DNA from: Neoceratodus forsteri
Lineage: Eukaryota > Chordata > Ceratodontiformes > Ceratodontidae
Length of the DNA: 64,000 nt
Reading direction: 5' to 3'
Assembly: GCA_016271365.2 (NCBI GenBank)
Contig: CM057458.1
Span: forward strand, 202,836,501-202,900,500
Shown here: positions 10,162 to 21,075 of the stretch, piece after piece
Layout: the number at the start of each line of letters is the position of its first letter
Numbering within the stretch: position 1 is the first letter of the stretch
Notes under the pieces: model-generated
The model's input: only the letters and a program-made list of their open reading frames with translations
The model's database searches: none
Told to the model about the DNA's origin: nothing
Translations under genes and position numbers: made by a program

Positions 10162-11547
10162 ATTAGGGGCACGGGTGTGCCGTAGGCACTTTAATGTTTA
10201 AATCTCAAATTTTGTGCGTTAATAACTTTGCAACTGTTCAATGGATTTGCACAAAATTTGGAATGCATGGTCTGGTATGGTAGGTCTCTGGATTTACCAG
10301 GTTGCATTTTGGTCAGACATATGGTTTCTGTGCAGCAAAACACCACAAAATGCACTTTTCACCAGTTTTGATCTGTTTTTTGCCTGTGGCGCTGTGACCA
10401 CACCATATGTTTTTTGGTCTGAAACTTGGAAAGCAGAAAGAGGTTGGATGAAGGAACAATCCAACATTGATTTGGTAAAACAATATTAATCCATTCCAAA
10501 GTTATTACATTTTTAATTTTTGAGTTCTGAGCATGCTCAGTTCACTCAAAAAATTATATGTATTTTTTGCGAAACATAAATGGTCTCATGGTCAAAGATT
10601 TTGTCAGCTCACAATAGAAACATTTTATTCTGTCAGAAAAATTCTTTGTTCATGAGCCACCCATCTTGTTTTTAGTTTTCAGTCAAACAAAATGTCGTAG
10701 CTTTCTCCACGGGGGACTTTTGAGACAAATGAGGCATGGGTTTTGTTCAGGGTGACTCCATCCACAGAACCATGCCTTTCTCTCTCGCAACTCGCTAATG
10801 ATCTTCTTTCTCGAGCCTGCAAATTCCTGGTTCGCGAGATGATCCTAGTCCGCAAGCTTTGTTCATGAGGGGATGACCAGATAGCCAGAATTTCACAACG
10901 AGATGTCCCTGGGATGACTAGATAGCCCTGGGGATGACCAGATGGCCCAGATTAGTGCGACCAGATGTCCGCTTGTGGACTAGGATTTTGTTACGTTGCA
11001 GACTAGGATTTATCTTGTGGCCGAGAATTTTGCTATCTCGGTCCTGAAAAATGTTAAAGGTGTAAAAACCTAAGAATTGCATAGCTCATTACCGGTTTGG
11101 TCTTTTTACTTGAAATGTACAGGGTGTTGAGGTGATGCCCTACAGGTGTGAATTATGCTGTTTAGGTGTTGGGGAATTAAGTGGTTGCATAGATGTGCCA
11201 TGACAAAGTTGACATTTTCCCCATAGGATTACATTGCAGAATCTGTCATGCCTTTTGGTGCTGTTATCTTGAAAACAAAGTGAGATACAGAGTTTTCGCT
11301 ACTGGCGGAATCTGCTGGTACACGATTTTAAACCACAGAGTAAGCCTGCAGTGGAATTTTTTTTGGTAGATTGCACGGTTAATGAGATATAGTCAGATTT
11401 GTTTTACAAGGGTTCCTTGCCATATAGGGCTGCTGTACAGCCATGCATTGGTGGGGCCCATGCTCCCACATATGCATATTGTTATGCAGCAATAGCCAAC
11501 TTGGTCAGACCCCGCGCTCCCACCAATACATGTTTTTTACTAGTTAT

Positions 11548-12106
11548 ATTACACTTTTTCAGAAAGTAAGGAAATTCATGGCAAAAAAAACTGTGTGTCA
11601 TGCATCAGTTAGGGTTAAAGTGACAAAAGTGAGGAAATGAAATGTTAGGGTTGCACACCTAACCCCCCCCACAGCCCACACACCCATCCTCCATAGATTG
11701 ACAGATGCCAGGGTGTGCCATGGAGTTGTGAAGCCTAACTATCACCCCATTCTCTTGTACTGTAGCATGTCAGCCTGTTTACACATAGAATGGGGTGACA
11801 GTTGGGCCTGATGACCCCGTGGCACATCCTGGTGTCTGTCAGTCTGTGGAGGATGGGAGTGTGGGTCGTGGGGGTGTTTAGGTGCTCAACCCTAACATTT
11901 CATTTCCTCACTTTTGTCACTTTAACCCTAATTGATGCATTAAATGCAGTTTTTTGCCATGAATATATATATAGGGGTGGTAGGGTTGGGGTGTTAGGGT
12001 GTCAACCCTAACATCTCATTTCCATACTTTTGTCACTTCAATCCTAACTGCTGCATTAATGAAGTTTTTTGCAATGAATTTCCTTACTTTTTGAGAAAGT
12101 GCAATC
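11548..12106. repeat. Central long hairpin Y2
   Basis: Bases 11574-11753 pair with 11787-11963, about 178 bp per arm with roughly 34 bases between them, over most of their length (for example GTGACAAAAGTGAGGAAATG against CATTTCCTCACTTTTGTCAC). A TA run at 11963-11972 follows. A second partial right arm, 11985-12106, ends in TTCCTTACTTTTTGAGAAAG, which pairs with the segment at 11552-11576. A transcript here could form long double-stranded RNA. Confidence 0.8.
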
Positions 12107-12744
12107 TTACCCTTATATGGTTTTAGGAGTTCAGCGCCCCTGTTGTATCAGTTTTTGGAAGTGCAGGGCCTGTAGATCTATCCATAAGTGCACAGACATT
12201 GTAATGAACTGTCTTCTCTCTAGGCCCCTGTGCTCTCAGTATTGCATAAAGGATGGCCTGGCAGTCCGATTACTGCATAATGGTATTGATATGTGGGAGC
12301 ACAGGACCCGGGCCTATAATTATAGAGATGCAGGGCAGCCCTGGATGCATTCCAAGAAAGCCTTGTGCTGCAAGTGGTGCAATATCTCAGTAACCATAGC
12401 AACTTTGGAAAAAATTTCACTGCAGTTGTAATGATGGACTGGTAACCTGCTCGTGTACATAGTACACCCAAAGATGTACCCAGCTGCGCTTAGCGAAAAA
12501 TCCATATCTCAAACCATTTTCAAGATATAGGCACAGAAAGGTGCAACATTCACCACAATGTTATCCTATGGGATATTTCTCAACTTTGGAATACCATAAC
12601 TATGTAACCGATGCAAACTGTTACACCAAACCAGCATAAATCACATCTCTGGGACACCCCCTTTCTACCCTGCAAATTTGAAGCCCAATGTCCTAACTGT
12701 TTCTTTGCAGTGAAGTGGTAAAGAAACAGAAAACTTTAAAAATC

Positions 12745-13330
12745 CATGTTCATGGCTGGTCCATCAGTGCAGTGGTTGGATTTCCACTTGCAATGCCAGT
12801 GGCCCAGGTTTGGGAATGGACCCAGGTCATTGGAGGGCCAGCCGGGAAGAGAAGGATGGAGTGACCCACGGACAGCTCTTCTTCTCTGGGGGGAGGGTGA
12901 GGGGAATGCTCAGCATGCAAGGGACTCCTAGCAAAGGCTGGGAATCCCCACATAACTGACCTCAGTTAGGTTCAGGAGGTGGGGCGGATGCAGGACATCA
13001 TTGCATGTCCCTGCCTCTCTCTGGGGCACTCTAGATGATGACTCCCTGGTGTCTAGCCACTATCGCTCCTCGCCATGCTGCCAGCAACTTAATCCTGGTT
13101 CCACCAGACTCCACTCCCGTCACTGACCCCCCCACCCTGAGGGGGGGCAGCCAGGGAGGCAATGTTGGGAAACTTACATCTTACCCGTAGTAGATGGGCC
13201 AGTTGTAGAGTAGGTGGTCCCACCCTGGGGGATAAGCCAGGGAGTATCACTGGCAGTTGGAGGTCATTGAGGAGTGAGACAGGAACAGGGCAGTATGGCT
13301 GATGTGTGAGCATCCAAGGGGCAATAAAAG
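12745..13330 (+). other. GC-rich block inside the foldback arm, possible SINE
   Basis: It differs in composition from the arms around it and has no counterpart in the left arm. The start (CATCAGTGCAGTGGTTGG, then CCCAGGTTTGGGAATGG) loosely resembles tRNA A and B boxes, so it may be a tRNA-derived SINE. The match is weak and no tail is clear. Confidence 0.3.
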
Positions 13331-14497
13331 TATAAATAAAAAACTAAATAAAAATCCCTGTTCATGAGCTGTCAAAATCCTTGTTCGTGAGTCGAATCCC
13401 TGTTTGTGAGGTGTCAGAATCCTTGTTCATGAACCAATCCCTGTTTGCGAGGTAGGGTCATCTGGTTGTCCCCTCATGAACAAGGATTTTGACAGCTCAT
13501 GAACAGGGATTGGCTCACGAACAGGGATTTTGACACCTCACAAACAAGGATTTTGACAGCTCACGAACAGGAATTTTAAAGGCCATCTGGTCGTCCTCTC
13601 ACAAACATGATTTTGACAGCTCATGAACAGGGATTCTGACAGCTCACAAACAGGGATTCCTTTTTTGAATCCCTGTTTGTGAGCTGGCAAAATCCCTATT
13701 TGTGAGTCAATCCCTGTTCATTAGATAGGGCCATCTGGCCATCCCCATACGAACAAGGATTTTGACAGTTCATAAACAGGGATCTGAAGCGAGTCACAAA
13801 CAAGGATTTTCAAATGTAAAAATGGCCAATTTTTGACTAAAGTAAATGGAACCAAAGCAATGGGTTTGTAGAGCGTGTCACCTTGAACAAAACCCATACT
13901 TCAATGCATACAGAAAACTCCCCTGGGCCAAGTTACAAGGTTTTGTTTTTGAGGAAAATTGAAAACAAGATGGCGACATATGAATAGGGTTTAATGAATC
14001 CCTGTTTGTGAGCTGCCAAAATCCCTTTTTGTGAGCCCAAATCCTTGTTCAAGCAGTGCAGCTATCCAAAAGACTGAACTTGAGCATGCTCAGAATCAGA
14101 AATTTCAAAATTAAATAACTTTGGAATGGATTAATATTTTTTTCATCAAACCAATACTGGCTTATTCTTTGGGGCAAATACTTTCTAGTCTAACAATTTC
14201 AGGCCAAAATTCTAAATGGTGTGGCTGCAGCATGATAAGGAAAAATCAGCAAAAAAGGGGTGAGAAAAAGCGATTTTTACACTTTTTTCACTATGTGCTG
14301 TGAACAATCCACAAATCCAAGCAAAACAAAACTTGGCAGGTCAAAAGATCTACCCCACACAACTGCACATACCAAATTTTGTACAAATCTGTGCAAATCC
14401 ATTGATCAGCTGCAAAGTTATTAAAGTGCAACATTTGGGGTTTAACATTAAACTGCCTACTCAACCCTAACTATAGTGGCACTGCCTCACCACTGTA

Positions 14498-14547
<50 letters not shown>

Positions 14548-14622
14548 GTGTCTATTAATCTATCGATATGCATAGATAGATAGATAGCTAGGTACATACG
14601 ATACATACATATAGATACATAC
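14498..14622. repeat. (TCTA)n/(GATA)n microsatellite
   Basis: TATC units at 14499-14546, then mixed GATA and CATA units. It separates the outer end of the large foldback element from element Y3. Confidence 0.95.
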
Positions 14623-15182
14623 ATTGCGAAAAAAAGTACATTAATGCAGACATTACAGTTGAAGAACACAAAGTGGACAAAGTAAGGAAATGAAAACATT
14701 AGGGTTTGGAGACTCAGAAGTTTTAGGGAATTGGTGGTATGGTGTTCCTTGAGGTTCTGAACCCTAATGTCCACCCCACTCCCCAGCCCCTAGCCTCCTG
14801 CCTGAAGCATGAGGTGCAGGTACAAGCCCATTCCTCATTGGCATATAGTGTTTGATTGTAAAGAAGTATGGCTTGCCACATGTGACCAATGGAATCAGTC
14901 ATAACTTTCTGGCCCTGCATGATGCAAGAAACCACAAATAATGAAGCATGAGTGCAAGATGATTTATAACTTCCTTTGCTCAGGGTCCTGCATGTTCTGT
15001 GCAAAGCACGACATCATGTATAACTGTGTTTGCTCAGGAGAGGTGGTGGGCATTAGCATTGAGTACCCCAAGGAATAACACCACTGATTTGCCATGACTC
15101 CAAACCCTATGTTTTTATTTCCTTACTTTGTGCGCTTTGGTTCTTCAACCCTAATGTCTGCATTAACATAGATTTTTGCAAT
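14623..15182. mobile_element. Non-autonomous inverted-repeat element Y3
   Basis: The left arm 14623-14755 and right arm 15066-15182 are inverted repeats. GTTAATGCAGACATTAGGGT is carried by the complement of the right arm, and ATTAATGCAGACATTACAGT by the left arm. Both then continue AGTAAGGAAAT..AACAT.AGGGTTTGGAG. The interior of about 310 bp is non-coding. The left end abuts a microsatellite. The motif AATGCA..CA.TTAGGGTT also occurs in Y1 and Y2, so Y1, Y2 and Y3 are probably related. No target-site duplication can be read. Confidence 0.7.
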
Positions 15183-15337
15183 TATTTCCCTTATTTTTGT
15201 GATAGTAGAATTATATACTCATTTGCACAGATGCCAAAGAAACAGAATAGTTGGTATATTTCAAGCTTTCAAACCCTGCATCACCAACCACTAAACAGGC
15301 GAAAGCCAAAACTGTCTTAATACCTTGTGTTGCATCA

Positions 15338-15648
15338 TTGTCCCAGATTCCCCCTTTTCCCCTCACAATAGACAAAGACCACTGTATGTTGTTGTGCTCA
15401 GATTGGCAATTAATTTATTATATATCATAATTCCATTTCCATCTCATCATCATTTATTATTGTATCTTTCACAATTGCATTTTATTGCATCCATATATCA
15501 ATCTCTGATCATCCCTCTTTCTTCTTCTCGCTCCCCCAGGTGAAAACCTGGGTGTCTTCTTCTTCTCTTTTCCTGTTAGGTAATGGTGAGAACCGAGACT
15601 GCTTTTCTTCCTTCAGCTTCTTCTTCTTTTATCTTATTCCTTTTCTTT
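15338..15648 (-). repeat. Ngaro split direct repeat, outer copy (B2)
   Basis: Nearly identical to 16021-16330 over about 310 bp, including ATTGCAT..ATTGCATCCATATATCAAT, CTCGCTCCCCCAGGTGAAAA and AACCGAGACTGCTTTTC. The few differences are small indels and substitutions. In Ngaro the two B copies are the template-jump sites for circular DNA formation. Confidence 0.85.
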
Positions 15649-16020
15649 TCCCCACTCCCATCCTTACCCCCCTTTTTACCCCCCTCTGCCATCCATCTTT
15701 GGCAGTCCAATAACCGTCAACTGGACAATTCTGTCATCCACCTCTAACAGGCCTACACGCAGTCCCTTTTGACTGTCTTCCCACATGCTGTATTGTTCAA
15801 GGGGTGGGTGGGAGGATCAAAACTTCAGCAAAAGTGGTTGAACCACTGCTGTGCTGCCATTATGCACCTCCTTTAACCCCTCCTTCCTGTTTCCTGCCTA
15901 TTGTTCCATCTCCCTGTCCCTCCCCTTCCCTTCCCCCTCCCCCTCTAAGCACACCATTTCCAGGTAAAGGGAATGGGTGCACCAGGACAACTTGGTCTGC
16001 CTCTTAAAGGGCAAACTCCA
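15649..16020 (-). repeat. Block between the Ngaro repeats (candidate A2)
   Basis: Lies between the two B repeats, so by position it should be the A2 copy of the element's 5' end. It is pyrimidine-rich on the plus strand, with poly-C/T runs near 15920. I see no clear match upstream of gag at 21.1-22.9 kb. Confidence 0.5.
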
Positions 16021-16330
16021 TTGTCCCGGATTCCCTCCTTTTCCCCTCACAAAAGACAAAGACCACTGTATGTTGTGCTCAGATTGGCAGTTTATTATAT
16101 ATCGTAATTCCATTTCCATCTCATCATCTTTTATTATTATATCTTTCACAATTGCATTTCATTGCATCCATATATCAATTTCTGATCATCCCTCTTTCTT
16201 CTTCTCGCTCCCCCAGGTGAAAATCTAGGTGCCTTCTTCTCTTTTCCTGTTAGGTAACGGTGAGAACCGAGACTGCTTTTCCTCCTTCAGCTTCTTCTTC
16301 TTTTTATCTTAGTCCTTTTCTTCCCCCCCC
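16021..16330 (-). repeat. Ngaro split direct repeat, inner copy (B1)
   Basis: The partner of 15338-15648, starting with TTGTCCCGGATTCC where the outer copy has TTGTCCCAGATTCC. It follows the SGNH domain across about 120 bases of C/T-rich spacer. Confidence 0.85.
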
Positions 16331-16451
16331 CTTTTTACCCATCAGCCAGTCTCCAACTTGAGTTGGATGACTGTCTTTCCCCTCAATTTAGGGTATTGTT
16401 TCCCCACTATTTAGGGTACCTTTTTCCTTTTCCTTCTCCCCCCCCTTTTTT

Positions 16452-17068
16452 TTAAATTCCATTTTCTGTATGTCTCCTCCATGCTTCTATAAAACCCATC
16501 GTTTCTGTATTGAACATATCTTGGCTAGATCTGACAGGTGCACCCCATCTGACCTGTAGAAATCCTCTACCCATTCTTCCACACCCCGCAGTATTACGTG
16601 CCCTCCCATTTTCCTTATCAGCATTCCTACCCATCTATTCATCTTTCTCCTGGCCCTGTCTACTGGTCTGTGCCTGTGCTGTTGTCTCCAAACCCTTCTT
16701 GGGATCATATCTGACCAGGCAAGGCTGACCCTCGGCCACCACTGCTGTATTTTTTCTAAGTCCCCTTTTCACCTGCATATATGTGTCCACCCATGGCTTA
16801 CCCCCAATGTCATTACTCCCAGATGTATAATAATTAGGTCTGGATCAGGTTGCCGCTCCTTCATTTCTTTTAGGGTAGGAAGCAGCTGTGCCCATCTCAT
16901 CCAGCAGATGCCACGCCAAACCAACCTACATTTCCTCAGATCCTGGTACAGCTGTTTTCCCCCAGCCTTTCTTTCAGCTCTCTTCTCCACCAATAAATGT
17001 AGGAGTGACCACAGATCCAGACTTCTGTGATTCCCCCTCTTCCAATAGGATTTAAGCAAAATAAACAT
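16452..17068 (-). pseudogene. SGNH-hydrolase-like domain of the Ngaro element
   Basis: Two overlapping frames together form one domain. The upstream part reads PDLIIIHLGVMTLG, which corresponds to the SGNH block normally written HLGGND; here the asparagine/aspartate pair reads V-M, so that block looks damaged. The downstream part has MIPRRVWRQQHRHRP, RARRKMNR and SDGVHLSDLA, the D-x-x-H block that supplies catalytic Asp and His in SGNH esterases. Ngaro/DIRS elements of several vertebrates carry such a hydrolase; its role in replication is unknown. A frameshift separates the halves. Confidence 0.8.
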
Positions 17069-17165
17069 CTTATATCTTCTTCTTAGCTCCCTGTTTCATA
17101 TCACACCCTATGCCCTCCCCTTCCCGAGTAGTTCTGCATCTGTAAAACAAAACACAGGTGATACA

Positions 17166-18134
17166 TTAATCTCCATACTGCAGTGCTCGAATGTATCTCT
17201 TGTAACTGGCAGACCTCCAGTGCCCCTTTTCCAGCATACTAGTCACTGTCTCACCTGCTGCTGTCCACTGTGAGGCAGCCGCTATCCATAGGGAGTGGGA
17301 TGAGTAATTGCCTGGATCCTCCTCCAGGAATTGAATGTCTTTTTGAGCATGGCTGTGACTTGATAATTTGTGACCTTCTTCCCATCTCCATGTACAAATA
17401 ATCTCCCTGTCATATTCCCGTGCTCTGTGGCATAAGCCCACAGAGCCTTTACTGGGCACACTGTGTTGTCTAAGTGAGTCTTCAGGGTTACCGTAGAATC
17501 CTGCCCCCTTTGATCCATTTTTGACCTCTTAATCATGATTTTTATTTCTTCCATCCCCCAACTTAGATCTTCCCAATCCAACCCCCCCTTCTTCCTCCTT
17601 AATCCCATGTCCCACAGCCTTGCTTACCCTCAAAGCCCCTGCAAACATTACCATGTAGACCATTAGAAATAGCTGGGCCTCGGCTTTTGATCTGCAAATT
17701 GCCATTAAAACCCTTTTTATTTTTGCAAGCCATTCCTCCCATATTGGTCTTCTACTATTCATAGCTCTCTGTTTTAACCTACCCCAGCCCTGCATCATCC
17801 TTCGAATCAACATTGACTTCGTCGGGTCCCTCCAACCCTTGAGGCTGCAAACTAAACTGATCCCTGCTAAATAAACCCCCATTGTGGTGTGGACCATTCC
17901 TTTTTGCCATTGTTCCATTGTAAATTTACCTAACTGTTCCTCCGTAAGTCACCTACTTACCTCCATGTGGTGTATTGCCCTGAATGTCTGAAACACCCAC
18001 CAGGCCCCCTCATAGGCCTTCAGAGTCCATGGTGCCCATGAGCTGTGAAACAACAGTTCTGCTCCCTCTTGCCAATGTCCCAGATGTTCATTGGTATGGG
18101 TGTCTTTCACTCCTCTGCTGCAGGTGCCAGCCAC
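17166..18134 (-). pseudogene. Tyrosine recombinase of the Ngaro element
   Basis: Three or four frames. The N-terminal part (17949-18134) has SSWAPWTLKAYEGAWWVFQTF. The core (17529-17918) has RRPIWEEWL and FAGALRVSKA, the box holding the first catalytic arginine. The next frame (17282-17608) has RSKMDQRG, CPVKALWAY and GRLFVHGDG. The last (17166-17459) has SSHSLWIAAA, GHWRSASYKRYIR. In the family the HxxR box reads HSFRIG; here the arginine is replaced by tryptophan. The expected nucleophile tyrosine is in YKRYIR. The enzyme would strand-exchange circular cDNA with the chromosome, but this copy is inactive. Confidence 0.85.
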
Positions 18135-18800
18135 CGAAAATGATCCAGCTGCAGACGGGAAAGGCTATCAGCCAGGATATTGTGTACCCCCTCTATATGT
18201 TTTACCCTGAATGACATGTTCAATTCTAAGGCCCTTAACACTAACTGTCTCAGGACCCCCATGACTATTTCTGACCAGGCTCCTCTGTTGTTCAAAACCT
18301 CTACCACTGCCATGTTGTCACACCAGAATGTCACCTTCTGATTCCGCAGTTCTTCCCTCACACCAGGGTGCAGGCCCAAATGGGCATGATCTCCAACAGT
18401 GTGATGTCTTTTACTTTCCTGTCCCTCACCCAGTCTTTAAGCCATTGTTCCACAAACCATCTGCCCCTCAAATAGCCCCCATGCCTGAGCCCCCTGCTGC
18501 ATCTGTGTAGAGCTCGAGGTCCGTGTTGTAGACCCAATCCTCTTGCCAAAAGGAACAGTCATTATAGGTGCTGAGGAATTCCTCCCAAACCCTGAAGTCT
18601 TCCTTAACTCCTTTCGTCATGTCTTCCCAGTGATGTGGTCTGGTGACTCCCACTGTGGCCTTTCCCAGCCTTTTAGTGAAAGCCCTCCCTGGCCCAATTG
18701 CCCTGCATGCAAAGTTTAGGTGTCCCAGGACCTGTTGTACCTGCTTCAACTGTACTCTTCTTCTGCTCATGTGTAAGTGGATCAGCTCTTTCAGCTTCAA
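18107..18800 (-). pseudogene. RNase H and connection region of the Ngaro element
   Basis: The frame 18468-18800 reads LQQVLGHLNFACRAI-like connection sequence and then LELYTDAAGGSGMGAI, the start of RNase H with its first catalytic aspartate (YTDA). After a frame change, 18107-18379 gives VTFWCDNMAVVEVLNN (second catalytic aspartate) and HIEGVHNILADSLSR (third). The three acidic residues are present. The domain degrades the RNA strand of the cDNA hybrid. Confidence 0.85.
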
Positions 18801-19767
18801 TACTTTTTGTCTGGCAGCCTAAAGACCTCAGTCAGGGCATCTATACCCAGGAATTCTAAGACCTTACCAGGACCTTCTGTTTTTCCCAGTGCCAATGGAA
18901 CCCCTAATTCCCTGCATAAATCTTGGAAGGCGGACAACATTCTTTCTGTCTCTCCCCTCCCACTTCCTATTAAAAGGAAATCATCTAGATAGTGAATAAC
19001 CATCTTGTAACCATTTTTTTTCCTGAAATATCCACTGTAAGCAGGTGCTGAATGCCTCAAATGTAGCACATGCTATGGAACAGCCCATGGGCATTGCTTT
19101 GTCAAAATAATACTGTCCCCCAATTTTAAATCCCAACAGGTCCCAGTCTTCCCTCCTAACAGGGAGCAATCTGAAAGTGGACTCTGTGTCCGTTTTTGCC
19201 ATGCAAGCATCAGAAGTTGCTCAGATGATCTGGACCACTCCTAATGTGGCATAAGTCACTTTACTATATTCCTCACTTATAAAACATTCACAGAGTCCCC
19301 TTCAGGAAATGATAGGTGGTGAATCACCCTGTATTCTCCTTGCTGTTTCTTGGAAACCAACCCCAATGGAGAAATTCTCATATTCCAAAATGGAGGGGTG
19401 TTGTATGGCCCTTCCACCCTACCAGCTGCCTTTTCCTTCTCTATTTTCTGTTTTAAGATTTCCTCCTTCTCTTTTACTGAGCCCAGGTTGTACGCCTCTC
19501 TCCCTTGCCTCTGGCCTTCATACTGTAACGAAAAACCTGTCTGAAAACCTATTCTGAGTGTCTTCACCACCTTTTTATCCAGTATCTATCTAACCAGTCC
19601 TCCCATGCATCTATCTTGATGGGCGTTCTTGCTTCCCAGAATTGGTCCCCTGCCCCCTGCTTTCCCCTTTTGTCATGCTCCCCCACCCTGCCTTTTTCTT
19701 GGCCCTCCCAATCAGTAAGTCTGACCCCCCACCTGTGTGCCCTCTGCCTCTTCCCCCTCTGTTCCAC
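18797..19767 (-). pseudogene. Reverse transcriptase of the Ngaro element
   Basis: Four frames in order. 19564-19767 has TPIKIDAWEDWLDRY. 19277-19570 has RVEGPYNTPPFWNMRISPLG and YRVIHHLSFP. 18981-19202 has MAKTDTESTFRLLPV and YYFDKAMPMGCSIACATFE. 18797-19069 has MVIHYLDDFLLIG. These are the family signature blocks. The catalytic YLDD box is intact and the first catalytic aspartate (KTD) is kept. Frame changes lie near 19570, 19240, 19040 and 18800. Confidence 0.88.
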
Positions 19768-19852
19768 ACCTGCCCTCTAAACCCCTGCCCATCTCAAAAA
19801 AACTGTTGATTTGGTCCTTGCCCCCCTGTCCCTTGGGTCCTGTGTACCCATG

Positions 19853-21075
19853 TCATTCTGCATCTGCTAGCTGGGTGCATTCCCCCATATTTTGAGCATG
19901 CATGTTGAAATCAGCACTGTGGCCAGGAACAAACAGCCCTATTATATTCCCAACACCTCTGGGGCATCCCGCCCCTCCTCCCACTCTCTCCTTCGGTGTG
20001 GACTGGTCGGTTACATAGTCAGTCCACAAGTCTATTTGTTTTGTGCCCCATCTTACATCCCCATACGTTGCCATCCTTTGTCTAAAGAATTCACCATAAT
20101 ATATCCACCCCACCCTGCCCTTTGCTTTTGCCCAGCTTATTATCAGGGAGTACATGATGAGTGGGATGCCCAACTCCGGCTTCTTCTCCAGTACTATCGC
20201 TGAATACGTTGCAAACCCTACAAACTATCCATCCCAAGTCTTCCCCTCAGTAAATTCTCTTTCTTACCCAATAAAACTACTGCTGCTGCCATCTCACTCT
20301 TCCCTATTTTCTCTGTTTCCTTGTATTTTGCTGCCATTTCTCGGCTTACTAAAGCAAACACATCCACATACTCCCCCTTCCATATTTTCTCTTTTGTAGC
20401 CAGCGGAACTTGTTCCCCTATCCTCATCCCTGGCGTTCCTATCTCTCTGGTTCCTTTTCCCATGCTCTCTACCCCTTTCTCTCTTTCTTTCTTTGTCTCT
20501 TTGTCAGACCTAATCTCCGCCAGTGCTGTCTCCATCTGGCCCAACCCCCCTGACCCGAGTGCCGAAATAATCTGGCTGATATAGCCTTTGATGCTTTCCC
20601 CTACTGAACTGGGTACATTACCTGTGGCCTTGTCAGCTCCTTGAGGCCTGTTGTCCTCCTGTATGGCTGGATGTAAGGATAATGGCTGCAGAGGAACCAT
20701 TGTGCTCAGAGGATCTGGTCTGGGTTCTACTGGGGGAACCCCCACCTGGTCTTGAGGAGGTGCTGACAGTACCAGGTCATCAGGCTGTGGAGGTACTGGG
20801 CTGGCTGCTCTTGGAGGTACCACCAGTAGTGGCTGTCCCCTGGTTGGGCTGTGTGGCCTCCCCGCCAGCCACTTTCCTATGCCCCCTTTTCCTTTTCCCT
20901 CTTTCCGCTTCTCCCCAGATCTCCCTGGTTCCTCCCCTTCCACCATCTGCCACATTCGGTTGACCTTCTCAGCCAGCTCCACGATAGCCCTGTAGTTGTC
21001 TTCTTTGGATGGCTTGTTCTTTTTTGGCACCATTTCCTTTATGTTTCTTATGCAACCTGTGGAAACACTGACCAC
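19853..21075 (-). pseudogene. Gag-like ORF1 of the Ngaro element
   Basis: The largest open frame in the element, 285 codons at 20218-21075. It starts at an ATG, has a basic N-terminal part, a Pro-rich middle (residues about 70-140) and a C-terminal block LATKEKIWKGEYVDVFALV typical of DIRS/Ngaro gag-like proteins. After a frame change at about 20200 the frame 19853-20173 continues with FRQRMATYGDVRWGTKQIDL, also a family block. It probably forms the particle that packages RNA. The 285-codon stretch being open suggests fairly recent decay of this part. Confidence 0.78.

Larger units (their letters stand above)
10162..14497. mobile_element. Large foldback element with kilobase inverted arms
   Basis: The left arm (10162-11547, plus) and right arm (12107-14497, minus) are the same family in opposite orientation around hairpin Y2. 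Matching landmarks, outside inward, are the GTTAA and GATTTGCACA..TTTG segment (10190-10260 with 14370-14450), GAGCATGCTCAG (10530 and 14080), alternating motif arrays (10560-11050 and 13340-14060), CCTACAGGTGTGAATTATGC against its diverged complement near 12640, CCCATAGGATTACATTGC (11220) against its complement near 12560, and the GAGATATAG/ATATCTCAG pair (11390 and 12380). No transposase frame is visible. A 585-bp GC-rich block, probably a later insertion, lies at 12745-13330. Both outer ends abut microsatellites. Confidence 0.65.
15338..21075 (-). mobile_element. Ngaro-like (DIRS order) retrotransposon, decayed
   Basis: Minus-strand order: gag-like ORF (21075-19853), RT (19767-18797), RNase H (18800-18107), tyrosine recombinase (18134-17166), SGNH-hydrolase domain (17068-16452), then direct repeats 16021-16330 and 15338-15648 around a unique 370-bp block. 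This matches Ngaro, which replicates through a circular DNA integrated by a tyrosine recombinase instead of an integrase. The repeats fit the B1-A2-B2 split-direct-repeat arrangement. I could not find the matching A1 copy at the 5' end, so that end may be truncated or too diverged. About ten frame breaks make it inactive. Confidence 0.85.

Noticed and set aside
15804..16007. Pro/Ser-rich plus-strand frame
   Set aside because: Lies in the C/T-rich block between the Ngaro direct repeats; composition artefact.
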